DNA of 64,000 nucleotides. Source: Luteolibacter sp. SL250. Lineage in GTDB: Bacteria; Verrucomicrobiota; Verrucomicrobiia; Verrucomicrobiales; Akkermansiaceae. This document shows, piece by piece, positions 16,297 to 24,960 of this stretch (position 1 is its first letter; each line of letters begins with the position of its first letter). The notes beneath the pieces were generated by a model. That model had not been told where the DNA came from and searched no databases. It saw nothing but the letters and a program-made list of their open reading frames with translations. The position numbers and the translations under genes were made by a program. Location of the stretch: the NCBI RefSeq assembly GCF_026625605.1, contig NZ_CP113054.1:2046001-2110000 (forward strand), read 5' to 3'.

Positions 16297-19200
16297 TCAA
16301 TCGATGAAGATGCGGTAGAAGGCGGCTGGGTCGGCGGAGGCATCCTGGAGGAGTATGGGGGAACCGGTGCCTGGCACGGGGTCCCCGATGTTGTCCCAGC
16401 CGGAGGGCTTCAGATCGGTGGAACGCTGGAGCTGGTAGCTGCGCCCGCTTTCGGTGCCGAAGGTAAGGTTTACAGTGCCGGAAGTGATGGAAATGGCGAC
16501 CGATGGGACCAGCGGGGCGCCGTCCGGGGCACCGGTGCCGAGCGGCGCGGTCCCGATGCTTTCTCCGGCGGAGTTCTTCGCGATGATGATGTAGAAATAG
16601 CGGCTGCCCGGAGTGATGTTGGTGTCGGTGAACCAAGTGTTCGCGGGATTGGCGATGGCTTCGTAAGGGCCGTCCACGGACTCCGCGCGGCGGATCTCAT
16701 AGCTGGTGGCACCGGAGGAAAGCTGCCAGTAAAGGGAAACCTGTGCCTCACCTTCCACGGCGGCCACACTGGCAGGGGTGGCGGGAGAGGCCACCGGGGC
16801 CGCCGTAACAGCGATGGCGTTGGCAACGGGGCGGAGAGGGTCGGAGGCGGGGACGTTCATGACCGTTCCGCCTCCAGCATTCGACCACAGCGTGGTGGAG
16901 CCGCCGCCGTCGTAGTTGGTCGCGTATTTGATCCAGCCGAGGGAGTCGATGTAGGTCTGGAGTTCAGGGATGGTCATCCCTGCGGAGGCTGATGTCCGGC
17001 CATCGACGGCGATGAGGAGAAGCCGGTTGTCATACGTCCAGGCGGCTGCGGTCCGGGGATGGCGGACGCTGGCGAAGTCGGTGTCCCCCGGATCATAGTC
17101 GGTCCATCGGACGCCATCGCGGAACAGCCATGGCCCGGTGGACATGATGTTGGCATCGTCGAGGCTCTCCCATCCGTCGCCGGGTTTCTGCACCATCCGG
17201 ACACTGTTCGGGGTGCCCAGGCCGTCATCCGTGACGGCCTGTTGATCCTGTGCGTTGTCGGTCGGATTGATGAGGGTGCCGCCCGCCTTGAAGTATTGGA
17301 TGGATCCGGAACCGTTGAAGAACTGCCCGTTGATGGCAGCCACGGCCCCGGAGACCGTTCCTGCGAACTGCGGGACGGTGCGGAGGCTGCCGTTGGCATG
17401 GGGGAAGGCCAGACGGGGGGAGGGATCGTTCAGGTTGATCTCGGTGACGAAGACGTTCTGCTTCGATGAGAAGAGATTCGAGTGGGTGAATTTCTTGTAA
17501 ACCACGCCCTGCCCCAACTGGGTGGTGGTCACCGGTGCGGCGATGGGCGTCACCTCAAGAGGGCTTGCGGTGATGACGATGTTATCGATGTCCACCACCC
17601 CCGGGGATGCACCGCCGGGCACCGCGATGGTCTGGATGCGCAGCCGGGCAAGGGGGCCGTCGAAGCCGTTGCGCCAGGGGATCCTCCAGCCGGTGAGCGT
17701 TCCATCGATGTAGAGATCATAGGTGCGTGCGTTGGGGCCGCTGTAGTGGTGGATGAGTTCGTAGTGATGCCATTCCGTATCGAGGTTGGAGTCATCGATC
17801 GCGTAATAGTTGGTATTGTCGAAATAGCTGATCTTGTTCGGCGTCAGGCCGAACTGGAGGAACCCTGCCATCAGCGTGTTGTTGGTGCTGTCCGGCATGA
17901 CAGCGATGTCCAGCGTGCGGTGGCCGGCCTCGGAAACGCGGGCGTCGAACGCCACTTTCAGAACGCCGTCGGCCAGCGGTGGGAAATAAAGATAGTCCGC
18001 CCGCGCGCCGCCGCCCTGGGGGCGCCGCAGCACCTTTTCATATCCCGGTTCTCCGGTATTGATGATCAGTGCCTGGTTCGCGCCGACCTGCGGCTGCCAG
18101 ATTGAGGAACCATGGGTGGTGGGCTGGAAATCACCGGTGGGATAGATGCTGTTGTCGGTGAATCCGCCGGTGTCGGAAAGGGCGAGCGGGGTCCCGAGGG
18201 TATGGAAATGATAGGTCCGGGTGGTGGATAGCCCGTGAGCGCTGCTGGAGGTGATGGTGGCGTGGTAGCTCTGGTGGGGGACCAGGCCGGAGATGGAGGC
18301 CTCCAGGTTTCCGGGAGTGCCGCCGAAGGAGAGCCTGCCGTTGGCCGGTGTGCCGTTGAGGGACAAGGTGACATCCGCAGGGGCTATGGAGAGACCGGGA
18401 TACGGGCGGACCGTGAACTCGAAATGCGCCGCCGGGTGGAGGTAGCTTCCATTCCGCGTGACCGCGGCTATCTCCGGTGCGGGTTCCCGGGTGGTGAAGC
18501 GGTAGGTGCGGACGAGGGTATTCCCTCCGGCATCGATGGTGACGATGGCTTCATGGTCGTTGCCGGGGGTCAGGCCGGTGATGGAGATCTCGCGCGCCTG
18601 AGGTGTGCCGCCGAAGGAAAGGCGGCTGGTCGCGTCCTGCCCGTCCAGCATGAGGGTGACGTTTCCGGCATGGATCTCCACGGGAGACTCCACGCCAAAA
18701 ATAAAGTCCGCACCGGGGAGCAGGTAGGAATTTTCCGGAGTGATGACGGTGAACCTGAACGGAGTTTCCGAAATGATGAGGCCGATGTCATCCAGCCCGA
18801 TGCGGGCGGAGACGGGGACGGTGGTTCCGGACTGGAACGCTTCCAGTTGGATGCCCTGCACCGCAAGGCCGGAGGGGGCGGTGAAACCGAAAAAGACGTT
18901 TTCCCCCCGGGTGCCGGACAGCCCGCTGGTGACCACCTCGGTGGAGCCGTCGGAGAAGGTCGCGGTGGCGCGGAGGTCCAGGGGGAAGACGTTCCCATCC
19001 GCAGCGGCGTTTGTCCGCGACATGGCGACGAATCCCACCCCGCTGACGAAGTTGCTTTCGAGGGTCTCTCCACCCGGCACGCCCCGGACCGGACCGAAGC
19101 TCATGCTGTAGTCTCCGGGCGTGGAGTTCGTGGTGGTCCCGCGGGTTCCGGAACTGGCCGTATAGGTGGCGCCGTTGTTGAACGCCTGCATGCCCCTGCT

Positions 19201-19506
19201 GAAGGTGACCTGGAAGTCCTTCGACGCCGTCGTCCCCCTCAGGACGGTGGTGTTTGCGGTGATGGCGGTGGTGGATGGGAAGTCAAACACGCCACCGGCG
19301 GATGCGCCGAAAGCCGCCGACATCGCGGTGTTGAAAGAAGCCAGATCATTGCCGGGGACGGCGCTGGCACTGCCGACGATGTTGCCGGCATCTCCGAACT
19401 GGCCCACCAGGGGTTGGGTCAAGGTGGTCTGCGCACCGGCCTCCGTGATGAGCAGCCACGCTGCGAGTGAAGCCATCAACGTCCATTCTGATCCTCGGGT
19501 TTTCAT
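16297..19506 (-). CDS. Secreted multidomain phosphodiester glycosidase (NAGPA) protein
   Basis: The 1069-residue product starts with a signal peptide (1-25). Residues 250-435 hold two tandem copies of a ~95-residue beta module, each with the text RLSFGGTP (295-302 and 391-398). Residues ~440-650 resemble a LamG/concanavalin-like domain. Residues ~665-900 match the NAGPA phosphodiester glycosidase domain: AAINGQFFNGSG, RHPRTAAAW (815-823), the DGR at 835-837 and NYDGGGSTTLW (864-874). An FN3-like domain follows (~905-990), then a C-terminal module ending FYRIFID that is common on verrucomicrobial secreted proteins. NAGPA enzymes cleave sugar-phosphodiester linkages; the substrate here is unknown, perhaps surface polysaccharide. 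Confidence 0.85.
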   Translation of the reverse strand: MKTRGSEWTLMASLAAWLLITEAGAQTTLTQPLVGQFGDAGNIVGSASAVPGNDLASFNTAMSAAFGASAGGVFDFPSTTAITANTTVLRGTTASKDFQVTFSRGMQAFNNGATYTASSGTRGTTTNSTPGDYSMSFGPVRGVPGGETLESNFVSGVGFVAMSRTNAAADGNVFPLDLRATATFSDGSTEVVTSGLSGTRGENVFFGFTAPSGLAVQGIQLEAFQSGTTVPVSARIGLDDIGLIISETPFRFTVITPENSYLLPGADFIFGVESPVEIHAGNVTLMLDGQDATSRLSFGGTPQAREISITGLTPGNDHEAIVTIDAGGNTLVRTYRFTTREPAPEIAAVTRNGSYLHPAAHFEFTVRPYPGLSIAPADVTLSLNGTPANGRLSFGGTPGNLEASISGLVPHQSYHATITSSSAHGLSTTRTYHFHTLGTPLALSDTGGFTDNSIYPTGDFQPTTHGSSIWQPQVGANQALIINTGEPGYEKVLRRPQGGGARADYLYFPPLADGVLKVAFDARVSEAGHRTLDIAVMPDSTNNTLMAGFLQFGLTPNKISYFDNTNYYAIDDSNLDTEWHHYELIHHYSGPNARTYDLYIDGTLTGWRIPWRNGFDGPLARLRIQTIAVPGGASPGVVDIDNIVITASPLEVTPIAAPVTTTQLGQGVVYKKFTHSNLFSSKQNVFVTEINLNDPSPRLAFPHANGSLRTVPQFAGTVSGAVAAINGQFFNGSGSIQYFKAGGTLINPTDNAQDQQAVTDDGLGTPNSVRMVQKPGDGWESLDDANIMSTGPWLFRDGVRWTDYDPGDTDFASVRHPRTAAAWTYDNRLLLIAVDGRTSASAGMTIPELQTYIDSLGWIKYATNYDGGGSTTLWSNAGGGTVMNVPASDPLRPVANAIAVTAAPVASPATPASVAAVEGEAQVSLYWQLSSGATSYEIRRAESVDGPYEAIANPANTWFTDTNITPGSRYFYIIIAKNSAGESIGTAPLGTGAPDGAPLVPSVAISITSGTVNLTFGTESGRSYQLQRSTDLKPSGWDNIGDPVPGTGSPILLQDASADPAAFYRIFID

Positions 19507-19623
19507 GGGTTCTCAAAACGGGGAAAGGTGGGTTCAGACCTTTCCTCCGGAAAACCGGACGGAGATGGGTTTTTGTCCGGTATCCCATTCCAACGGAAGC
19601 AGCGGGAAGAGGCAATACCCCTG

Positions 19624-19680
19624 AAGTGGCATGTCGTGGTGCCACTTTCGGGTGATCTCATGGCGGAGGATCATCCGCCA
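19624..19680 (-). terminator. Tandem stem-loops after the beta-helix gene
   Basis: Two perfect hairpins follow the beta-helix stop on the minus strand: TGGCGGA/TCCGCCA (19661-19680, 6-nt loop) and AAGTGGCA/TGCCACTT (19624-19647, 8-nt loop). Neither has a clear U-tract, so they may be Rho-independent-like barriers or mRNA-protecting structures. Confidence 0.45.
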
Positions 19681-19687
19681 CATGGGA

Positions 19688-20953
19688 TCAGCGGACGGCG
19701 CGGTAGCCCTTGCCGGGATGCTTCGTGCTGTTCATGGCGGGGCCCTGTCCGTCCCACGCCGGATTCGGGCTGGAGATTCCCGCTTCCTCCGCGGTCTTCA
19801 CCACCACGGTGCCGGTGCCGTCGTATTTTCCGATGGCCGCTCCGACCTTCGCATCTCCGGTCACCAACAGGCAGTTGTTCAGGGTGAGGGGGCCTGGGGC
19901 CTTGTCCTCGATCTCCACGGAAGCGTGCCGGTGGCCGATGAAGGTGCAATTATCAAGGATGACGGGGCCACCCTTCGTCCACAGGCCGGTCTGCGACCAG
20001 CCGCCGAAGCAGTTCTTCAACGTCGCGTTGTGCCACAGCCGGAAGTCCCGCCGGTGGCCGGTGGCGATGCAGTCGGTCAGCTTCACATCCTTCACCTTCA
20101 GGTCGAAGCCGCCGTCCTGGTTGCGCAGCGCGCGGCAACGGGTATAGGTCACATCCTGCGAGTTGCCCTCCGCCACGAAGCCATCTCCGTTGGTGTACTT
20201 CACCGTCTGGTTGGACTTGATGTTGTTCGTCGCCAGGCAGTCCTCGAAGACAAAGGAGGTGTTCGGCTCGCCGCCGTTGTTGAGCAGGAAGCCGAAGGTG
20301 AAGACCTCCGTCTTCGTCTCCCAGACGGCGTCTCCCTCGGAACAGTCGGCGGTGCATTTGCTGACCTTCACACGGTCGCAGCCCTGCTCGAAGCGGAAGC
20401 CGTGCTTGCTGTAACGCTTCATGTCGCAGCCGGTGAAGACCAGGTCATCGCAGTCGGACAGGTAGAAGCCGTGACGCATCTGCTGCATATCCAAGTTGTC
20501 GAAGACCAGGCCGGAGCGCGGGGCATCCTTTGCCGGGTTCGCCCGCACGACGAAGCAGTAGTTGCGGACCGACAGATCCTTGAACACCACATGGGAGAGC
20601 CCCGGTGCCAGGGTGATGGCGGTGGCGCCTTTGTCCGGCTTCTCGATCGTCCAGTTGGAGGAGAACACCGCGCCCGGCGCACCGAGGATCACCTTCGGCT
20701 TTTCCTCCGTGCCGCCCTTGGCAAGGTTCAGCGACAGGCCATGGTAGTCACCGGCGGAGAAGAGGAGCCGGTCACCCGCTTGCAGCGTGTCGTTGAAGAG
20801 CGCGGATGCCGATGCCCCGGGAGCCGCGTTCGCCGCGCTGCCGCCGTCCTTCGTCCCGGACCCGGCAGGGGAGACATGAAAGTCCGCAGCGAGCGCGGAA
20901 CCGGCCAGAAGAACGGAAAGAACAACGCAAGATGGGTTTTGCATGCAATTCAT
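19688..20953 (-). CDS. Secreted right-handed parallel beta-helix protein
   Basis: The protein has 421 residues from ATG 20953 or 418 from ATG 20944; the latter gives a cleaner signal peptide (MQNPSCVVLSVLLAGSALA). The mature part opens FHVSPAGSGTKDGG, the usual start of bacterial pectate-lyase-like beta-helix proteins, then runs through many short coils with repeated asparagine, cysteine and glycine positions (FDNLDMQQMRHGFYLSDCDD, FTGCDMKRY, CTADCSEGD). Such folds bind or cleave acidic polysaccharides; no catalytic triad can be named here. Cysteine content is unusually high for the family. A perfect 9-bp palindrome overlaps its start region. Confidence 0.82.
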   Translation of the reverse strand: MNCMQNPSCVVLSVLLAGSALAADFHVSPAGSGTKDGGSAANAAPGASASALFNDTLQAGDRLLFSAGDYHGLSLNLAKGGTEEKPKVILGAPGAVFSSNWTIEKPDKGATAITLAPGLSHVVFKDLSVRNYCFVVRANPAKDAPRSGLVFDNLDMQQMRHGFYLSDCDDLVFTGCDMKRYSKHGFRFEQGCDRVKVSKCTADCSEGDAVWETKTEVFTFGFLLNNGGEPNTSFVFEDCLATNNIKSNQTVKYTNGDGFVAEGNSQDVTYTRCRALRNQDGGFDLKVKDVKLTDCIATGHRRDFRLWHNATLKNCFGGWSQTGLWTKGGPVILDNCTFIGHRHASVEIEDKAPGPLTLNNCLLVTGDAKVGAAIGKYDGTGTVVVKTAEEAGISSPNPAWDGQGPAMNSTKHPGKGYRAVR

Positions 20954-20969
20954 ACGTCCAACGTATGAA
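20949..20969 (-). promoter_or_regulatory. Perfect 9-bp inverted repeat at the beta-helix gene start
   Basis: TTCATACGT and ACGTATGAA flank CCA symmetrically. If translation starts at 20944 the palindrome sits 5 nt upstream, covering the ribosome-binding position; if it starts at 20953 the ATG is inside it. This could be a repressor operator or an mRNA hairpin that limits initiation. Confidence 0.5.
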
Positions 20970-21007
20970 CGATCCTTCCGGGAACTCCATCTTTTTTCGG
21001 AGAGGGG

Positions 21008-21565
21008 TCACTCCAGGGTATCCGCGCCTTTGCCGAGGTTCGCCGCGTAGTCCTTGGCGATCCGCTCGATCAGCGCGGACCATTTCTTTTCCTCTTCCTG
21101 CGGATGGGTGACCAGCCATCCGGCGCAGTACTTCGCGTCCGCATCGTAGCGTTCGTAGAAGGCGGAGCCGTCCTTGCGGGCGCCGGAAATGACGAACCAT
21201 TTCTCCGTCTTCCGCTTGTAGGTGATGGTTCGGCCCGGCTCGATGAGGGCGGCCTCCCAGCGCTTCGCCACGTCGCCGATGCCATCGATGTTGAAGGAAC
21301 CCCAGGTGATCAGTTCGGCCTTTCCGTCCGCGGAGCGGAACGCCTGGCCGCCGCCATTGTCCGGCGGGCGTTGCGCCGTCATCCCGGGTGGCACCGGCAG
21401 CACCATGCCGAAGCGTGCGTTCCGGTAGGTCTGCCAACCGTCCTTCTCCGCGGTGAGCGGGATGGAAGGCCCGCCGCCGTCGGGCTGCGCGGAGGACATC
21501 AGCGGGAATGCGGCGAGGATGATGGCTGCGGAAATGGAGGCACGTTCTGGAAGTGCGGCTTTCAT
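21008..21565 (-). CDS. Secreted hypothetical protein
   Basis: The ATG at 21565 is preceded by GGAGGG and gives 185 residues with a signal peptide (ending PLMSSA). The mature sequence contains DGWQTYRNARFGMVLPVPPGMTAQ, a pattern often seen in small exported proteins of unknown role, then an alternating strand/helix domain with EKWFVISGARKDGSAFYERY, and a helical C-terminus. This resembles the PsbP/DUF1795-like superfamily in outline, which is only a suggestion. A longer frame to 21634 is possible but would lose the ribosome site and signal peptide. Confidence 0.72.
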   Translation of the reverse strand: MKAALPERASISAAIILAAFPLMSSAQPDGGGPSIPLTAEKDGWQTYRNARFGMVLPVPPGMTAQRPPDNGGGQAFRSADGKAELITWGSFNIDGIGDVAKRWEAALIEPGRTITYKRKTEKWFVISGARKDGSAFYERYDADAKYCAGWLVTHPQEEEKKWSALIERIAKDYAANLGKGADTLE

Positions 21566-21630
21566 CCCTCCACCATACCCCCTTGCTGGCGGGAATGAAG
21601 TGAGATCTTCATTCCCTTTTTGTCCCATCC

Positions 21631-22626
21631 TCACTCGAAACCGGGGACTCCCTTGCGGATGGTCTCGGAGAATGTGGCGGGATCCGGATTCGCAAGCGCG
21701 GCGGGGTTGATGTGGCTGCGCTGCTTCAGCTCGGGGAAGGGGAGGGATTTGTCGAAGATGCCCAGTTCGTTGAGCGCCTCGTCCAGCTTGCCGTTGGCGA
21801 GGATGCGCCAGTCCAGCGAGTGGCGTTCCTCCGTGGTGATCTGTCCGCGCACGGCGGTGGTGCAGTTCGCGGTGATGGCGTTGTACCAGGCGGGGCGCGC
21901 CTGGAAGCGGTTGATGGAGTCCAGATACTCCGCGAAGCGCATGCGGGTCGTGGTTTCCTTGATCTTGAGGCGGTAGAGGAAGACATCCTCGCCCTTGCGG
22001 AAGTTGGTGCGCAGGCGGATGACATCGCTCTCCGCGCCGACGATGTAGATCAGCTCGTATTGCTTGTAGAGGCTGGTCAGCACGTCATACGTCTCGCCTT
22101 TTTCCCGGCGGCTCTCGATGGAGAATGCCACGTGACCTTCGTCCCCGAAGTCGAAGCTGAAGATGGGGTGGCCCACCAGGGTACGGCCACCCCAGTAGGT
22201 CATGAAGAAGTCCATGTGCTTCAGCTTGGACAGGTGGAACTGTTTCGTCTCCCATTTTTCGATGGGCGTGCCGTCCGGCTGGTAGTCGAAGTTGCGGAAG
22301 TTCGTGAAAGTCACCAGATCCCCCTCGATGGTCACGCCGGGGACGTTGGCGGATTCCACCTCCCAGTCGCGGTCGTTCGACGGCTTCTTGAGCAGCCATG
22401 GCACCAGCACCGCCAGGAACATGAGCAGCCACCCGGCGAAGCGCAGCCGCAGCTTCCGGGACCGAGTGACGGCAAAGGCCAGCAGGATCACCCAGAACAC
22501 GGCCAGCAGTCCGTTGCCGACGCCTGGCAGCGGCCCGTCGAACCAGATGGCCCCCACGGTCCACAGGGTGACCGGGAACAGGATGAAGACGAGCAGGGCG
22601 CCGGATAGATTTCTTAGCATGGCCAT
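21631..22626 (-). CDS. Lnb_N / DUF4105 domain membrane protein
   Basis: The 331-residue protein has two or three N-terminal membrane segments (about 8-27, 33-50, 58-78) followed by a soluble domain matching DUF4105, now called the Lnb N-terminal periplasmic domain: HMDFFMTYWGG, FSFDFGDEGHVAFSIESR, and ANCTTAVRG near 265-275. The conserved Cys-containing NCTT motif suggests a papain-like or NlpC-like fold, but no activity is established here. It lies 22 nt downstream of the redoxin-fold gene and probably belongs to the same transcript as cdsA-dxr. Starts at 22626 and 22620 are both possible. Confidence 0.83.
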   Translation of the reverse strand: MAMLRNLSGALLVFILFPVTLWTVGAIWFDGPLPGVGNGLLAVFWVILLAFAVTRSRKLRLRFAGWLLMFLAVLVPWLLKKPSNDRDWEVESANVPGVTIEGDLVTFTNFRNFDYQPDGTPIEKWETKQFHLSKLKHMDFFMTYWGGRTLVGHPIFSFDFGDEGHVAFSIESRREKGETYDVLTSLYKQYELIYIVGAESDVIRLRTNFRKGEDVFLYRLKIKETTTRMRFAEYLDSINRFQARPAWYNAITANCTTAVRGQITTEERHSLDWRILANGKLDEALNELGIFDKSLPFPELKQRSHINPAALANPDPATFSETIRKGVPGFE

Positions 22627-22648
22627 GGGTGTGGGTGCGTGTAGGGAT

Positions 22649-23752
22649 TTATTTCGCCGGGGTGGCCGGCGCGGGGTTCAGCAGGGCCTCCACCGCCAGC
22701 TCCACGAAGGAGCCGGGGGCACCGGTGAAGCTGACCTTCCGCTCCGCATCCAGGACATAGATCAGCGGCCAGTGGCCGATGCGGTACTCCGCGGAAAGCT
22801 TGTTCTCCGGATCGCTGAAATTCCGGAAGCGCACGGTGCCGTCCGCCTGGAAGCCACGCAGTTGCTCGAGAGGGTCATTGTTCACGCCCAGCACGACCAC
22901 CGGCTGGCCCTGGAATTTCTCCTGCAGGCCGTTGGCGAACTCAACCACCCGGTTGGCTTCCGAGATGTTGCTGTTCCAGAACATCAGTACGACGATCTTT
23001 CCCTTCTGCTCGGAAAGCGTCAGCGCGCGTCCTGCGGAGTCCGTCCCCTGCAGGTCCGGTGCCACCCGGCCTTTCGTCAGGTAACGGATGATGTAAAGCT
23101 CGTCCGCGGCGATGCGGGAAACGCTGGTGCCGCCGATCTCGACGTCCGCGGAATCGATGATGGCTTTCTTGATCGCGGTCAGGCGGCGGGCCATCAGCTC
23201 CGGCGTGTCACCGGAGTTTTTCAGCACCATGGCCGTGGCCAGGGAGGCCACCCCCTGGATCTTCTTGTCCGGGTTCGTGGCGATGATCTTTTCCAGCAGG
23301 GCGAGGGTGCCCGGGTCATTCCCCGCCGTCAGCGCGAAGCACATGGGGGTGAGGTCCGGGCTTTTCAGGTGGTGCTGCTCCACCGCCTCGCGGATGGCCT
23401 TGGTCTCCTGGGCATAGGCCGGGCCGGGCAGGCCGTCCTCCTTGCGGATGATGAGGTTGGAAGCCAGGCTGAGGAACCAGGAGGCCGGCTCCAGCGTCCA
23501 TCCTTCCTTGAGGGATCCCCCGATGGCTGCCCACATCCGTTTCGCTGCGGCATGGGGATCCGGGCGCTTCGCCACGGCGGCGGCGCGGGCTTCCGGCGTT
23601 TCCGCCAGGCGCAGTTCCAGCGCCCATTTTTCCATGGATGCCTGGTATTCTTTCTCCACCAGCTCCGCGGCGGCGGGTTGCGCGTGGGACAGCCCGCAGA
23701 GGGGCAGGGACAGCAGGGAAATCAGGAGCGGGATGCTGGGAAGGCGGTGCAT
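22649..23752 (-). CDS. Exported thioredoxin-fold (AhpC/TSA-like) protein lacking active-site cysteines
   Basis: Start 23752 (MHRLPSIPLLISLLSLPLCGLSHA) gives a signal peptide and 367 residues. An N-terminal helical region of about 220 residues precedes a TlpA/redoxin-like domain: LQGTDSAGRALTLSEQKGKIVVLMFWNSN, VVVLGVNNDP, YRIGHWPLIYVLDAERKV. Where active TlpA proteins have W-C-x-x-C, this one reads WNSNISEA, so no redox pair is present and a disulfide role is unlikely. The fold may serve as a binding domain. It lies 29 nt downstream of dxr and 22 nt upstream of the Lnb_N gene, on the same strand. Confidence 0.82.
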   Translation of the reverse strand: MHRLPSIPLLISLLSLPLCGLSHAQPAAAELVEKEYQASMEKWALELRLAETPEARAAAVAKRPDPHAAAKRMWAAIGGSLKEGWTLEPASWFLSLASNLIIRKEDGLPGPAYAQETKAIREAVEQHHLKSPDLTPMCFALTAGNDPGTLALLEKIIATNPDKKIQGVASLATAMVLKNSGDTPELMARRLTAIKKAIIDSADVEIGGTSVSRIAADELYIIRYLTKGRVAPDLQGTDSAGRALTLSEQKGKIVVLMFWNSNISEANRVVEFANGLQEKFQGQPVVVLGVNNDPLEQLRGFQADGTVRFRNFSDPENKLSAEYRIGHWPLIYVLDAERKVSFTGAPGSFVELAVEALLNPAPATPAK

Positions 23753-23781
23753 GGCTGGAACGGAGTAAAGGATAGCAAAGA

Positions 23782-24960
23782 TCAGGCGGGATGCTGGCAG
23801 AAATCGCGGGCGGTTTCCCGTGCCCAGGCGTCCGCCGCGACCACAGTGGACAGATCCGGAGAGGTTCGGACGTCGTGGGCGTCCATGGTGGCGGCCACGC
23901 ATTCCCAGATGCCAGGGAAGGGGAGATGCCCGGCGCGGAAGGCGTCCACCGCCACCTCGTTCGCCGCGTTCAGCACGGCGGGCAGCGTGCCGCCGGTCAG
24001 GCCGGCGCGGCGGGCCAGGTTCAGCGCCGGAAAGTCATCGTCGCGCGGGGACTCGAACTCCAGCTTCGCCAGCGTGGGGAAATCCAGCGGCTGCAGGTTC
24101 CCCTTCACGCGGTCCGGCCAGGTCAGCGCATACTGGATGGGGAAGCACATGTCCGTCCGGCTCAGTTGCGCCAGCACGGATCCATCCCGGAACTCCACCA
24201 TGGAGTGGATGATGCTCTGTGGATGAACGACGACGTCGATGCGCTCCATGCCGATGCCGAACAGCCAGCGGGCCTCGATCATTTCCAGCCCCTTGTTGAA
24301 AAGCGTCGCGGAGTCGATGGTGATCTTCGGCCCCATGTTCCAGGTCGGGTGTTTCAGCGCCTGCTCCGGCGTCACCTGCGCCAGTTGGTCCGCAGGCATC
24401 CTGCGGAACGGTCCGCCGGACGCCGTCAGGATCAGCCGGGAAACCTCCGCCTCGCCACCGCGGTGGCCGTCCAGGCACTGGAAGATGGCGTTGTGCTCGC
24501 TGTCCACCGGCAGGATTCTCACGCCGTGTTTCTCCGCCGCCGCCGTGATGACCTCGCCGGCCATCACCAGGATCTCCTTCGACGCCACGGCCAGGTCCTT
24601 CCCTTGCTCGATGGCGGCCAGCGCCGGATGCAGGCCAGCCGTGCCGATGATGGAGACCAGCACGATGTCCGCCTCCGCCAGCGTGGCCAGATGGACCAGA
24701 CCCTCCGTGCCGGTATGGATGCGCGTTCCCTCCGGCACCAGCGCGCGCAGCGCGGACTCCTTCGTCGCATCATGGATGGCCACATCCTTCACGCCCGTTT
24801 CCCGCACCTGCTCCGCCAGCTTTTCCACGCTGGTGCAGGCGGCCAGAGCGATGATCTCGATGCGGTCCCGCAGCATCGCCGCCACCTTCATCGTGGATGT
24901 CCCGATCGAGCCGGTGGAGCCGAGCAGGACGACGCGGCGTTTTCGTGCGGTGGAGGTCAT
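23782..24960 (-). CDS. dxr: 1-deoxy-D-xylulose-5-phosphate reductoisomerase
   Basis: The 392-residue protein converts 1-deoxy-D-xylulose 5-phosphate to 2-C-methyl-D-erythritol 4-phosphate with NADPH, the committed step of the MEP isoprenoid pathway, in the cytoplasm. Clear motifs are the NADPH site LLGSTGSIGTST, the metal-binding DSEHNAIFQCLDG, the flexible-loop region SGGPFR, and GPKITIDSATLFNKGLE with MVEFRDGSVLAQL. Length fits the family. The start overlaps the cdsA stop by ATGA, which implies translational coupling. The frame extends upstream into cdsA, but that part is a shadow. No uppS or rseP is adjacent, unlike the common arrangement. Confidence 0.97.
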   Translation of the reverse strand: MTSTARKRRVVLLGSTGSIGTSTMKVAAMLRDRIEIIALAACTSVEKLAEQVRETGVKDVAIHDATKESALRALVPEGTRIHTGTEGLVHLATLAEADIVLVSIIGTAGLHPALAAIEQGKDLAVASKEILVMAGEVITAAAEKHGVRILPVDSEHNAIFQCLDGHRGGEAEVSRLILTASGGPFRRMPADQLAQVTPEQALKHPTWNMGPKITIDSATLFNKGLEMIEARWLFGIGMERIDVVVHPQSIIHSMVEFRDGSVLAQLSRTDMCFPIQYALTWPDRVKGNLQPLDFPTLAKLEFESPRDDDFPALNLARRAGLTGGTLPAVLNAANEVAVDAFRAGHLPFPGIWECVAATMDAHDVRTSPDLSTVVAADAWARETARDFCQHPA

